From contig JNKY01000001.1 in assembly GCA_000702245.1 (NCBI GenBank), positions 1-64,000 on the forward strand: a stretch of 64,000 nucleotides of DNA, read 5' to 3'. Made by a program: the position numbers and the translations under genes. This DNA is from Lachnospiraceae bacterium C6A11 (GTDB taxonomy: Bacteria; Bacillota; Clostridia; Lachnospirales; Lachnospiraceae). Position 1 is the first letter of the stretch. Each line of letters starts with the position of its first letter. Of the stretch, positions 1-10,400 are shown piece after piece. Under the pieces are notes generated by a model. It saw only the letters and a program-made list of their open reading frames with translations. It did no database searches and was not told the origin of the DNA.

Positions 1-259
1 CAAGAGCGTCCTGAGTATCACGGAGTTCACGCTTGAGGCGAGCTATTTCCTTTTGTTCGTCAGTAGCATAGTTACCGGATCCTCTTACAGGGATATCACC
101 GTCATTATCTCTGTACTGGGATAGCCATCTGGCTAGAGTGGTAATGCTGATACCAAGATTTTTAGCGCATTCGACTTGTGTGAGATCTGGATGCTCTTTA
201 ACATATCTTACAGCATCTAGTTTAAACTGTTTGTCGTGTTGTTTGTTTTTACGTGCCAT
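1..259 (-). CDS. IS3-family transposase OrfA, partial
   Basis: The minus strand reads as the N-terminal 86 residues of an OrfA-type transposase. It begins MARKNKQHDKQFKLDAV and has a helix-turn-helix around residues 25-45 (TQVECAKNLGISITTLARW), followed by the start of a leucine-zipper-like segment (EQKEIARLKRELRDTQ). OrfA proteins bind the element ends and are joined by frameshifting to the OrfB integrase. The start codon at 257-259 is preceded on the minus strand by AGGAGG. The gene runs off the left edge, so OrfB is not visible, and I could not place the terminal inverted repeat with confidence (it should lie near 270-320). The element sits just upstream of the polysaccharide cluster. Confidence 0.8.
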   Translation of the reverse strand, partial: MARKNKQHDKQFKLDAVRYVKEHPDLTQVECAKNLGISITTLARWLSQYRDNDGDIPVRGSGNYATDEQKEIARLKRELRDTQDAL

Positions 260-408
260 AGTGAGTTCCTCCTGTTTTTTTATATAATACTATGTTTTAG
301 GAGAAATCTCATTTTAATTTGAACTATTTATATACTAACATCAATTAATTGATTCCGAAGGAATAAATACAAGTGTGATTTATAGAGAAATGAGAATGGA
401 TCATAAAA

Positions 409-1560
409 ATGGCTGAAAAAAAGCAAGGTAAAAGTTCATATGTTGGCATAATAACTTTATTTAAAAATAATTATGGTTCCACACTTCAGTGCTATGCACT
501 TAAACATTGCGTGGAAAAATTAGGGTACAGTTGTATAGTAATCGAAAAGAATAATGGTGGATTTGCCGGGAAGGTGAATTCTGTTATTAATAAATTTAGA
601 TTAATATATAGATCTGTATTTTATAAAGGATATTTTGATGAAAAAGTTAAGATGAAAAAAGCTATGAAGATAGAGAGCCAACTGCTTAACGGTAAATCAA
701 AAGCGTTAATAAATAGATTTATTGAGAAGGAAATATCGCCAATATCATTGAATCGAAAAGAATTAAAGAAGATTGGAAACAATAATGACTATAAGGCCTT
801 TATTGTAGGAAGTGATCAGGTTTGGAACGCAAGTAGAAATATTGATGATTTTTATTTCTTGAAATTTGCAAAAAAGAATAAGAGGAAAACATATGCTGTT
901 AGTTTTGGAGTGTCTGAGATTCCTAGATGGAACCGGAATGCTGTGAAACGAGGAGTTCGATGTTTTGATAGTATCTCGATTCGTGAAGCAAGCGCTAAGG
1001 GGATGGTTGAAAAGTTTAATAAGAATATTTCTGTTGAGTGTGATCCGACATTGTTGTTTGAACCTGAAGAGTGGAGAGCTTTCTATTCACCAATAACTAA
1101 TGTACCTACAAAATATATTTTTGTACATTTTATAAATGAACCCAGTTCGATTGCTATCGAGGCGATTCGTGAGTTATCAGAAACAAATAATTTAGATATT
1201 ATTTGCTTTGGATATGATTATTCTTCTGTAATAGATTTAAAACGATCACGTTTTGTGAATGGTGATCCAAGAGAATATGTTGCATTGATTGATAATGCGG
1301 ATATTATTTGTACAGACTCATTTCATTCATCAATATTCAGTATTAATTTAGGAAGAGAATTTTATGTGTTTGAACGACAGTATTTGCATTCAAATCCACA
1401 AACTGAACGTATTACAAATCTTCTTAATCGGTATAATATGAGTTGTCGATTAGTTAGGAATATAGATCAATTACGCCAAAACTTTAAGGGGATGATTGAT
1501 GATAATCAAATCGAAATGGATAGAAGTCAAGGAAGGAAGTACCTTAATAATCTATTATGA
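409..1560 (+). CDS. Polysaccharide pyruvyl transferase family protein
   Basis: This 383-residue protein matches the CsaB/WcaK pyruvyl-transferase fold, which transfers a ketal pyruvate from PEP to a sugar or acts as a related glycosyltransferase. Visible signatures are the N-terminal NYGSTLQCYAL motif (residues 21-31), the diagnostic FIVGSDQVWN (about 131-140), SIREASAKG (about 190) and DSFHSSIFSINLG in the C-terminal half (about 303-315). There is no signal peptide or membrane segment, so it should act in the cytoplasm on lipid-linked repeat units. It is the first gene after the insertion sequence and lies 15 nt upstream of the flippase, consistent with one operon. Its AT-rich codons match the next genes. 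Acceptor sugar unknown. Confidence 0.85.
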   Translation: MAEKKQGKSSYVGIITLFKNNYGSTLQCYALKHCVEKLGYSCIVIEKNNGGFAGKVNSVINKFRLIYRSVFYKGYFDEKVKMKKAMKIESQLLNGKSKALINRFIEKEISPISLNRKELKKIGNNNDYKAFIVGSDQVWNASRNIDDFYFLKFAKKNKRKTYAVSFGVSEIPRWNRNAVKRGVRCFDSISIREASAKGMVEKFNKNISVECDPTLLFEPEEWRAFYSPITNVPTKYIFVHFINEPSSIAIEAIRELSETNNLDIICFGYDYSSVIDLKRSRFVNGDPREYVALIDNADIICTDSFHSSIFSINLGREFYVFERQYLHSNPQTERITNLLNRYNMSCRLVRNIDQLRQNFKGMIDDNQIEMDRSQGRKYLNNLL

Positions 1561-1575
1561 TGAACAGGTGACGGT

Positions 1576-3000
1576 ATGAAACAGAATAAAGGGTTTAAAT
1601 ATCTATTTAAAAATATAGGCTTGTTAACGTTAGGACAGTTTGGAACAAAATTGCTGAGTTTTTTCTTGGTTCCGTTGTACACTTTTGTTCTTACTACGGA
1701 GGAATATGGAACATATGATTTGTTGTATACCACTGTTTCATTGCTGATTCCTATCTTAACAATGAATATTGCAGATGCAGCATTACGTTTTCCACTTGAT
1801 AAAGATACAGATAATCATCAAACAGTTTCTATAAGTATTATCTATGTAATAAAGAGTGCGGTTATAGTTATTGTTTTGACTGGCATTTGTTGCCTCCTGG
1901 ATTTGATTCCCATCATAAACGAGTATGGTGTTTATCTTGTGTTGCTATTCATTGTTCATGCATTTAGTACTGTACTGGTAAATTTGAGCCGGGGCTTAGA
2001 ACGAGTTAAGGAAGTGGCAATATCAGGAATAATATGTTCAGGAGTTATGATAGGCTTGAATATATTATTTCTTCTTCCTATGAAAATGGGGCTGGATGGC
2101 TATTTCATTGCCAGTATAATAGGATCATTAGTACAGTGCGTGTATCTTTTTATAGCAAATCATATAAATAAGTTTTGTTCTTTCCGTATAATATCAAAAA
2201 CTACGGAAAAGGACATGGTTGAATACAGTAAACCATTGATAATAAATAATATATCTTGGTGGATCAGCTCGGCATCTGATAGATATATAGTTACATGGCT
2301 GTGTGGATTGTCGGTGAATGGTATTTATTCTGTAGGCTATAAAATTCCATCTATTCTCAATATATTTCAAACAATTTTTAATCAAGCCTGGACATTATCA
2401 GCAGTACAGGACTATGATCCAGAAGATAAAAATGGGTTTTTTTCAAAAATGTATAGTATGTACAATTTTGGAATGGTGACTGTATGTTCTGGGCTTATTA
2501 TTTGTGCAAGAGCATTGGCGCATGTTATGTATTCAAAGAACTTCTTTTCGGCTTGGCAATATGTCCCGTTTTTGCTGATAGCGACACTTTTCGGTGCACT
2601 CTCGGGTTATCTGGGTGGTGTGTTTGCTGCTGTAAAGGATTCAAAGGCATTTGCTAAATCTAGCACGATAGGCGCAATTGTTAATTTAATTTTAAATGTA
2701 ATTCTGATTATAGCAATTGGAGCAATTGGAGCGGCGATATCAACGGGGATTAGCTATGTAGTAACATGGATTTTGAGATTTAAACATGTTAAAAATTATA
2801 TTAAAATGGATATAAATATAGTTAGAGATGTTGTCACTTACATAATTCTTATTATACAAACTATAATACTATTCATAATGAATGATTCTCTCTTTATGTA
2901 TGGTATTGAAATCGTGTTATTATGCGTTCTTGTATTTTGCTATAGAGTAGAAGTGAAAATGATTATAAATAAAATAATCAGGAAAGGAAAACGTGTATGA
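1576..3000 (+). CDS. Polysaccharide flippase (Wzx/MOP superfamily)
   Basis: The 474-residue protein is almost entirely hydrophobic, with about 12-14 predicted membrane segments. It opens with the pattern typical of Wzx flippases (NIGLLTLGQFGTKLLSFFLVP, then YGTYDLL). The family moves undecaprenyl-linked repeat units across the cytoplasmic membrane. A conserved polar region (KPLIINNISWWISSASDRY, about residues 216-234) is typical of the superfamily. The stop overlaps the next glycosyltransferase start by 4 nt (ATGA), which indicates translational coupling. A second, unrelated flippase gene lies at 62314. Confidence 0.9.
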   Translation: MKQNKGFKYLFKNIGLLTLGQFGTKLLSFFLVPLYTFVLTTEEYGTYDLLYTTVSLLIPILTMNIADAALRFPLDKDTDNHQTVSISIIYVIKSAVIVIVLTGICCLLDLIPIINEYGVYLVLLFIVHAFSTVLVNLSRGLERVKEVAISGIICSGVMIGLNILFLLPMKMGLDGYFIASIIGSLVQCVYLFIANHINKFCSFRIISKTTEKDMVEYSKPLIINNISWWISSASDRYIVTWLCGLSVNGIYSVGYKIPSILNIFQTIFNQAWTLSAVQDYDPEDKNGFFSKMYSMYNFGMVTVCSGLIICARALAHVMYSKNFFSAWQYVPFLLIATLFGALSGYLGGVFAAVKDSKAFAKSSTIGAIVNLILNVILIIAIGAIGAAISTGISYVVTWILRFKHVKNYIKMDINIVRDVVTYIILIIQTIILFIMNDSLFMYGIEIVLLCVLVFCYRVEVKMIINKIIRKGKRV

Positions 3001-3992
3001 ACAAACCTAAAGTTTCTCTTATAGTAGCGATTTATAATTCTGAAAAATTTTTGGATAAGTTGATCAAATCAATAATTAATCAAACATATGAAAATATAGA
3101 AATAATACTTGTTGATGATGGATCTCCAGATAATAGTGGAGAAATATGTGATCACTATGCAGAAGAAGATGTTAGAATTAAGGTGATTCATAAAAAAAAT
3201 GGTGGAACATGTGATGCGAGAAATAAAGGAATAGAAGCGGTTACGGGCGAGTATTTCTGCATTATAGATGGCGACGATTGGCTTGAACCAGATTTTGTTG
3301 AGTATTTAGTTAATTTGGTTCAAAAGACAAATTCTGAATTTGCATTTAGTGATAAGATATTTACAACACGTGATCGAGTACAGACAAAAGAAGATAAAAT
3401 TGAAGTATGGACACCAGAAGAAGCTACTGCAGCTATTATATATCCGCATATGGATATTGGGCCTTGGAATAAAATCTATAAAACATCTATGATAAAAGAT
3501 AATAATATATCATTCTCTGTTCCTTGGTCTGGTGAGGGCTTATATTTTGCCGCAATGGCTGCTCAGCATTCTACAAGGGTAGGTGTTGGACACAAGAAAA
3601 TATATAATTACAGACTTAACAATGCGGGGAGTGGACTTACAAATTATAATGTTCAATTAGGCATAAATGCGTTGAATAACATAAAGTATATTGGCAAAAC
3701 TCTTGTAATCAAAACTGATAGGGTTAAAAAAGCTGTGAAGTGGCATATTTGGAAAAATAATAATTTCCTGCTAATGCTTATAATAGCAACTAATAATAAA
3801 GAAAAGTATAAAAAAGAATATCGGGAATGTTTAAAGTACATCAGAGGAAAACTGATAAGGACTGTAATTCAAAGTGATGTTTCTAGACATGAAAAATTAA
3901 GAATGCTATACCAAGGAATGTTCCCTGTACATTATGCTAAGAAAACAATTGCGCGAAGGAAAGTTTCACTGGCAAATGATAAAATGGAGTGA
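2997..3992 (+). CDS. Glycosyltransferase family 2
   Basis: The GT-A fold is clear: VSLIVAIYNSE at residues 6-16, the nucleotide-binding VDDGSPDNSGEIC near 40-52 and the metal-binding DGDDW near 91-95. GT2 enzymes transfer a sugar from a nucleotide donor to a growing lipid-linked glycan on the cytoplasmic face. At 331 residues the length is normal. Transmembrane segments are absent, and the basic C-terminus may associate with the membrane. It overlaps the flippase by 4 nt and runs directly into the SDR gene. Donor and acceptor cannot be read from the sequence. Confidence 0.92.
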   Translation: MNKPKVSLIVAIYNSEKFLDKLIKSIINQTYENIEIILVDDGSPDNSGEICDHYAEEDVRIKVIHKKNGGTCDARNKGIEAVTGEYFCIIDGDDWLEPDFVEYLVNLVQKTNSEFAFSDKIFTTRDRVQTKEDKIEVWTPEEATAAIIYPHMDIGPWNKIYKTSMIKDNNISFSVPWSGEGLYFAAMAAQHSTRVGVGHKKIYNYRLNNAGSGLTNYNVQLGINALNNIKYIGKTLVIKTDRVKKAVKWHIWKNNNFLLMLIIATNNKEKYKKEYRECLKYIRGKLIRTVIQSDVSRHEKLRMLYQGMFPVHYAKKTIARRKVSLANDKME

Positions 3993-4000
3993 GGTTAAAA

Positions 4001-4828
4001 ATGGGTTTGAAAAAACTGGCTAAGAAGGCTATTAGAGCTTCAAAGAAAAAAGAAGTTGTACCTATAATTCGTCAAGTGGATAACGAAAGGATGTTTGAAG
4101 GTAAAACTGCATTGATTAGTGGATGTACTGGCGGAATAGGTCTGTCTATTTGTAAAGAGCTTGTTGAAAAAGGTTGTAATGTTATCGCGGGTGGAACAAA
4201 TCAGAATAAGTTGAATGCTATTGGAAAGCAATACGCGAAAGAAAATGTAAAAACTATTATATTTGATTATAATAAGCCTGAAAGATTTGAGGATATAATC
4301 AATGAAGGGGCAAGTTTTTTTGATGGCATAGATATCCTGATCTGTTCTGCAGGAGTGCATACAGAGAATGTAAATTTTTGGGATATTACAAGTGAAGAGT
4401 ATAGCAGAGTAGTAGATATAAACCTTAAAGGGACCTATTTTTCGTGTTTAGAATTTGCAAAGTATTTACGAAAAAATAAAAGGAAAGGGCATATTCTGCT
4501 GATTTCGTCATCTCGTGGATCAGAACCAGCATGGTCGCCATATGGAGTATCAAAGTGGGGACTTAAGGGTATTACAGAAGGATTTGCTAAAGTATTGCTT
4601 CCTTATGGGATTACAGTGAATGCAATTGCCCCTGGATCAACGGCAACAGATTTAATAGGATACAAGGAAGGGGATAGTATATTCAGCTTTGAGAATAACG
4701 CATCAAGACTGATTATGCCAGAAGAAGTGGCTTCATTGGCGGCTTATTTAGTGAGTGATTCGGCCAATATGATCACAGGAGAAACCGTTCATATATCTGC
4801 CGGGAGAGGTGTATTCGATATAAGGTAA
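4001..4828 (+). CDS. SDR-family oxidoreductase in the polysaccharide cluster
   Basis: The Rossmann glycine motif SGCTGGIGLS lies near residues 40-48, the NAD-binding CSAGVH near 110, a serine in ILLISSSRGSE, and the catalytic YGVSK near 180-184, so this is a classical short-chain dehydrogenase/reductase. I place the start at ATG 4001, which has GAGG six bases upstream, rather than at the GTG at 3989 that overlaps the glycosyltransferase stop. A basic leader of about 30 residues (KKLAKKAIRASKKK) precedes the Rossmann fold and is unusual for the family; it could bind membrane or a partner. Its place in the cluster suggests nucleotide-sugar modification. The substrate is not identifiable. Confidence 0.85.
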   Translation: MGLKKLAKKAIRASKKKEVVPIIRQVDNERMFEGKTALISGCTGGIGLSICKELVEKGCNVIAGGTNQNKLNAIGKQYAKENVKTIIFDYNKPERFEDIINEGASFFDGIDILICSAGVHTENVNFWDITSEEYSRVVDINLKGTYFSCLEFAKYLRKNKRKGHILLISSSRGSEPAWSPYGVSKWGLKGITEGFAKVLLPYGITVNAIAPGSTATDLIGYKEGDSIFSFENNASRLIMPEEVASLAAYLVSDSANMITGETVHISAGRGVFDIR

Positions 4829-5012
4829 GGTTATTATAACGTGGTAGATTGCTTGTAAGGCGATGAGAGAACTACTGCTTTTGTCTGCAGTTTATGTTGT
4901 GAATCGTGAAATTACGATACATAAACGTTGATAATAATACTCAATAAAGTAGTTAATAGTTAAGAGATTTGGTGAAATATTTAGTGTTGGATTGATATTT
5001 GGAGAATGACAA

Positions 5013-5936
5013 ATGAAAGTATTCGTAACAGGAATTCTAGGGCAACTGGGACATGATTGTATTGATAATTTAAAGGAAAGAGGCTACGAGATTGTAGGTT
5101 CTGATATAGGAGATTATACAGGTTTTGATAGTTCTGTATCATATGATAGATTTGTATATGAAAAAATGGATATAACAGACGAGGTGTCAGTAAAAAGAAT
5201 AATTGGTAAACACCATCCTGATGTTATAATCCATTGCGCTGCATGGACTGCTGTTGATGCTGCGGAAGATGAGGCAAATAAATCAAAAGTTGAGGCAATT
5301 AATCATCAGGGAACAAAGTATCTTGCAGAAGCAGCGAAAAGTATCGAGGCTAAGATGATTTATATTAGCACAGATTATGTGTTTGACGGCCAAGGAAATC
5401 GGCCATGGAAACCGGAGGATAATAATTATGCTCCACTCAATTACTATGGTCAGACTAAGCTTGAAGGTGAACTTGCAGTATCATCTATACTTGAAAAGTT
5501 TTTTATCGTTCGTATCGCATGGGTATTTGGACTCAACGGCAAGAATTTTATCAAAACTATGATCAATGTTGGTAAGACACATGAAGAGGTCAGGGTTGTT
5601 AATGATCAAATTGGTACACCAACATATACAAAGGATCTTGCGAGACTCCTTGTTGATATGGCTGAAACTGATAGATATGGTTATTATCATGCAACTAATT
5701 CTGAAACTGAGGTGGGTGGATACATTTCGTGGTATGATTTCTGCTGTGAGTTTTATAAGCGGTATGGCTTGACTACAAAAGTCACTCCGGTAACTACAGC
5801 GGAATACGGACTTTCTGTTGCTGCTCGCCCATTTAATTCAAGGTTAGATAAGTCGAAGCTTGTGGAAACAGGTTTTGAGCCGCTTCCAGATTGGAAGGAT
5901 GCGGTTGCCAGATACCTTAAAGAAGCGGAATTATAA
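5013..5936 (+). CDS. rmlD: dTDP-4-dehydrorhamnose reductase
   Basis: RmlD performs the last step of dTDP-L-rhamnose synthesis, an NAD(P)H-dependent reduction of dTDP-4-keto-L-rhamnose. The sequence has the Rossmann motif GILGQLG (residues 7-13), STDYVFDG (about 118-125), and the catalytic Y-x3-K in YYGQTK (about 145-149). The 307-residue length is somewhat longer than the usual 280-300. It starts a block ordered rmlD-rmlC-rmlA, separated from the upstream SDR by 184 nt in which I see no clear terminator. rmlB (dTDP-glucose 4,6-dehydratase) is not in the window and must be encoded elsewhere for the pathway to work. Confidence 0.93.
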   Translation: MKVFVTGILGQLGHDCIDNLKERGYEIVGSDIGDYTGFDSSVSYDRFVYEKMDITDEVSVKRIIGKHHPDVIIHCAAWTAVDAAEDEANKSKVEAINHQGTKYLAEAAKSIEAKMIYISTDYVFDGQGNRPWKPEDNNYAPLNYYGQTKLEGELAVSSILEKFFIVRIAWVFGLNGKNFIKTMINVGKTHEEVRVVNDQIGTPTYTKDLARLLVDMAETDRYGYYHATNSETEVGGYISWYDFCCEFYKRYGLTTKVTPVTTAEYGLSVAARPFNSRLDKSKLVETGFEPLPDWKDAVARYLKEAEL

Positions 5937-5981
5937 TTATATTTTGTTGTTATGAATGGCAAGTGGGAGGAAATAATAGAT

Positions 5982-6548
5982 ATGGCATTTACATTTGAAA
6001 AAACTAAGATTCCTGGAGTTATTATCATTCAGCCAAAGGTTTTTGGTGATAATCGTGGATATTTTATGGAGACATATAAAAAAGATGATTACGTTGAAGC
6101 TGGGATTAATAAAGAATTTGTGCAGGATAATGAATCTTCGTCAACTAAAGGTGTTTTGAGAGGACTTCATTTTCAGAAAAATCACACACAAGGTAAACTT
6201 GTTAGAGTTACTCATGGTGAAGTATATGACGTAGCAGTTGATGTTAGGCCTGGATCGGAGACATATGGACAGTGGGTTGGAGTTACACTCAGCGCTGAAA
6301 AGAAGAATATGTTTTACATACCTGAAGGCTTTGCCCATGGATTTCTTGTTCTCTCAGATACAGCAGAGTTTGTCTATAAGTGTACAGATGTGTATGATCC
6401 TACATCCGAGGGAGGCATTCCTTGGAATGATCCTGATATAGCGGTTGAATGGCCTAAAATTGATTGTGAGTACAAGACATCCGAGAAGGACGAAAAACAT
6501 CCGGGATTTAAAGAGCAGTCTTTTGAATGGGCAGAGAAGTGGAGGTAA
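5982..6548 (+). CDS. rmlC: dTDP-4-dehydrorhamnose 3,5-epimerase
   Basis: RmlC epimerises C3 and C5 of dTDP-4-keto-6-deoxyglucose before RmlD reduces it. The cupin family signatures are all present: [12 protein letters not shown] (about residues 21-32), [18 protein letters not shown] with the catalytic histidine near residue 63, and [16 protein letters not shown] choose ATG 5982 ([13 protein letters not shown]) because GGGAGG precedes it at a good distance and family members begin here; an in-frame ATG at 5952 would add ten unsupported residues. The product is 188 residues, the normal size. It lies directly upstream of rmlA. Confidence 0.94.
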   Translation: MAFTFEKTKIPGVIIIQPKVFGDNRGYFMETYKKDDYVEAGINKEFVQDNESSSTKGVLRGLHFQKNHTQGKLVRVTHGEVYDVAVDVRPGSETYGQWVGVTLSAEKKNMFYIPEGFAHGFLVLSDTAEFVYKCTDVYDPTSEGGIPWNDPDIAVEWPKIDCEYKTSEKDEKHPGFKEQSFEWAEKWR

Positions 6549-6550
6549 GT

Positions 6551-7438
6551 ATGAAAGGAATAGTTTTAGCTGGCGGAAGCGGCACGCGCCTTTATCCACT
6601 CACTAAAGTTACAAGTAAACAGTTACTGCCAATTTATGATAAGCCAATGATTTATTATCCGCTCAGTACATTGATGCTCGCTGGGATTAAGGACATACTG
6701 ATCATCAGCACTCCTGATGATACACCTCGTTTTGAAGCTCTTCTGGGTGATGGATCACAGTTTGGAATATCACTGTCATATAAGGTTCAGCCGAGCCCTG
6801 ATGGCCTTGCTCAAGCGTTTATACTTGGTGAAGAATTTCTTGATGGTGAAGCCGGTGCGATGATCCTTGGAGACAATATCTTTTATGGGAATGGTTTCAG
6901 AACCATGCTCAAGTTAGCAGTAAAGAATGCTGAGGAAAACAGGAGAGCGACAGTTTTTGGTTACTATGTTCCGGATCCGGAGAGATTTGGTGTTGTTGAA
7001 TTTGATGAAGCAGGTAAGGCTTTGTCGATAGAAGAGAAACCTGCAAAGCCTAAGTCAAACTATGCAGTAACAGGATTGTATTTTTATCCAGCAGGAGTTA
7101 GTGATAGAGCAAATCAGGTTAAACCTTCTGCGCGTGGAGAACTTGAAATTACAACTCTGAATGAGATGTATCTAGGCGAAGGGTTGCTTGATGTTCAGCT
7201 TCTTGGACGTGGATTTGCTTGGCTTGATACAGGAACGATGCAGAGTCTGCTTCAGGCGGCTGAGTTTGTAGAAATGATACAGTCTCGTCAGGGAATCACC
7301 ATATCTGCACCTGAAGAGATAGCTTTTATCAATGGGTTTATTAATAAGGATAAGTTGATGGAATCTGCAAAAGCTTATGGTAAGAGTCCTTATGGCGAGC
7401 ACTTAAAGGCTGTTGCAGAGGGAAAGGTTAGATACTAA
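6551..7438 (+). CDS. rmlA: Glucose-1-phosphate thymidylyltransferase
   Basis: RmlA couples glucose-1-phosphate to dTTP to give dTDP-glucose, the first step to dTDP-rhamnose. The nucleotidyltransferase motif [11 protein letters not shown] is at residues 8-18, followed by [28 protein letters not shown] and [12 protein letters not shown] 6551 is preferred because GGAGG is six bases upstream and the protein then starts at the family start (MKGIVLAGG); the gene then has 295 residues, as usual. The gene starts two bases after rmlC stops. A diverged, GC-richer fragment of another rmlA allele is at 17428-17670. Confidence 0.95.
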   Translation: MKGIVLAGGSGTRLYPLTKVTSKQLLPIYDKPMIYYPLSTLMLAGIKDILIISTPDDTPRFEALLGDGSQFGISLSYKVQPSPDGLAQAFILGEEFLDGEAGAMILGDNIFYGNGFRTMLKLAVKNAEENRRATVFGYYVPDPERFGVVEFDEAGKALSIEEKPAKPKSNYAVTGLYFYPAGVSDRANQVKPSARGELEITTLNEMYLGEGLLDVQLLGRGFAWLDTGTMQSLLQAAEFVEMIQSRQGITISAPEEIAFINGFINKDKLMESAKAYGKSPYGEHLKAVAEGKVRY

Positions 7439-7465
7439 TGTTTTTATGTATGAAGAATTAGGATT

Positions 7466-10400
7466 ATGTCTAAATTTAAGATAAACACATTAAAAAAAAT
7501 CAAGGTATATGACGTAGTTGAGATAGTATTTCTGACTATCTTAGGTCTATACCTTGCTTTTTTGGCTGAAAAGACAACAACATATCATTTTGAGTATGCT
7601 ACAGATGTGGAGAATTTTCTTCTCAATGCGATCAAAATTGTTACTTACATTAAGTTGGTAGTCTTTTTATGGAAGAAGAGACAAGATATCTTACATGATA
7701 GGGTGTTTTTGAGAAAATTAATAGTTTTCTTGGCGTGCGCTATATCTTTATGGGTCATATATTATCAGGTTTACCGTGCAGATAAGTATAAGTTTTTACT
7801 TTTTCTGGGCGTTCTTGTGGTTGGGACGATTGGAACAGATTATAGGAAGATAATGAAGACTCAAGTCGTTGCAGTTGGGCTTGTCATTGGAGCTACAATT
7901 CTTGCATCCCTTACCGGATTTATAGATAATTACACCTATATGAGAAATGGGCATATGCAAAGTTCTTGGGGGCTTGTTGCATCAACGGATTATGCGTCTA
8001 TTATTGTATATTTAACTTTAACCGCATGGATGGCGTGGAAAGGTGTATCATCAAAACCATTCATTATAATGGGTATAATATCGATAATTAATTCGTTATT
8101 TGTAGCCCGTAGTACAACAAGTACGATTGCCGGAATGCTTTTTCTTTTGGCTGTTATATACGACAGCGTTTCTATAAAAAAAGGCAGAAAACTCATTGCT
8201 GTTATATCTGGTGTGGCTTTCCCGTTTTTAGCTTTCATAACACTTTCTTTTGAATACCTATATCATCGAGGAACGTCCATTGGTATTAAGATTGATTCTT
8301 TTTTTCATAGAAGATTTTCGCTAATGGATAGTGGCTTCAAGAATTATAAATTAAGTCTTTTTGGAACGCCGTTTGATCAGATTGGAAGAGGCGGAAGTAC
8401 GTTCAGTAATACAGATTATAATTTTATTGACAGTACCTACATTTTAATTCTTCTCCGTTATGGTATAGCTTTGTTCGCTGTAATTACGGTATTGTGGGTC
8501 CTTATGACCAGAAAGGCGGCAAAGCGTGGTGATTATAGACTTGTTCTAGGAATGGGCATAATAGCTGTACATTCATTTTCTGAGCATCATTTTCCGGAAG
8601 TAAATTACAATATCCTTATCATACTTCCATTCGCGGTTCTTGGTATGGATTGGCTTGTGAGTGAGAAATACACAACAAAGAGAACTTCAGAGGATAAACG
8701 TAGTTTTAATATAGGATTATTGACGTTTGGAATTATGGTCATAACTCTGTTAAGCGTTGGACCGAGATTTCTATCATTCTTCCGTACGATATTCGATGTG
8801 ACTGTTAACGTTGAAATAAAAGAAAAAGAAAAGCTGATTTTTGCCGTTTTTTGCATAGTTATCATTTTATTGATCACGGTATCTGTTGCAGTATATAAAA
8901 CTCTGACTCTTTTAATAGTTGGGTTAATTAATAAAGAAAAAGGTAGTCGAAGCGTATCTGTAAAGAAACAGATATTTGCACCTGTTGCAATAATCGTTAT
9001 AACTATTTTTGTTATTATTGCAGGTATAGTTAAGGGGAATCGTATCATTGAGGGTAGAGGGAAGGCTTATCAGGCGGTTGTGGACGAGGAAAAAACAGCC
9101 ATTACCGCTGTGAAAACTGGTATAAAGAAAAGTGGTGGGAACTTTTATGCTGATGAACTTCCGGAACTCTACCGTAGAACTTATGGTGGGGTTACAGAAA
9201 GTATATTTAAGGGAGATGAATTGGCATCGAGAGAAACAACAACAGTTCTGATAGATGCCAATTATGAAGCAGATCCTTTGATGAAGATGGGGTTCTTATA
9301 TACTGAAATATCAGAAAAGCATGCATTATATTCAAATGATGTTGATGTTATAAGAGAACTTGAGTCTGTAGGTTATCATATGACGGGCTACTTCTCAAGA
9401 ATTCTTACTGTTGATCTTATGGAAGAGGCAGAGATGAATTCGCTGGAAATGACAACGACAGGAGCTATTAAGGTTGAAGGAAAAGCACATTCCCTTATTT
9501 ATGGACCGTATTATGATCTTCGCGCGGGTGATTATACTGTGGTATATAATCTGTCGCTGCCGTATATTGATAACTATGATAAAGATTATAAGATCTGCAC
9601 TTTACGTGTGGGGTTACGTTGGGGTAGTGAATATGTAGCTGAGATTCCTGTATTTCGAAGGGATTTTGATGAGAATGGAAGATTGAAATCAGAGATAAAA
9701 ATAAATATTAATGATTCTAGAGCATGTGAGTTCAAGGTGGTTGCTGAGGATGGCCGCGTGGTTCTTCTGAATGGAATCTCTTGCCAGAAGACTCCTGATA
9801 TGGATACTCACAGAAGTTATGACAAAAAAGGCAGGATAATACGTGAAAGCTATTTTGACCTTGAAGGAAATCCAATTGAAATTGATGATGGATATCATAC
9901 TGTCGAATATGAATATGATGGTAACAACAATAAGAGCTTTTTCCGGTATTATGATAATGGTGATCAGCCGGTTATCACTAAAAAAGGCTATGCAGGTATA
10001 AGTAAGAAATATGACTTGAAAAAAAGAGTTATAAGAGATACTTATTATGATCAATATGGAAAGAGACTCTCCTTGGAAAGTGGATATTCTGCTGTAGGGT
10101 ATGGTTATGATGATAACGGGAATAAAAATGAGTTTAAATACTATGATTCTGAAGATATTCCTGTAATGATCGCTAAAGGATATTCGATTGTTAGACGTAC
10201 ATATGATGAGCAGAAGAATGTGACCCATGAAGAGTATTATGACACGGATGATAAGCTGGCTACAATCCCGGGTGGTTATGCTGCGGTTTCATATGATTAT
10301 GATGATGCTAGACGTGAGACATTAAGATGTTATTATGGTGAGGATGGAAAGCTTACAGTTACAAATGATGGATATGCTCAGAGATGGAGAGTTCTCGATA

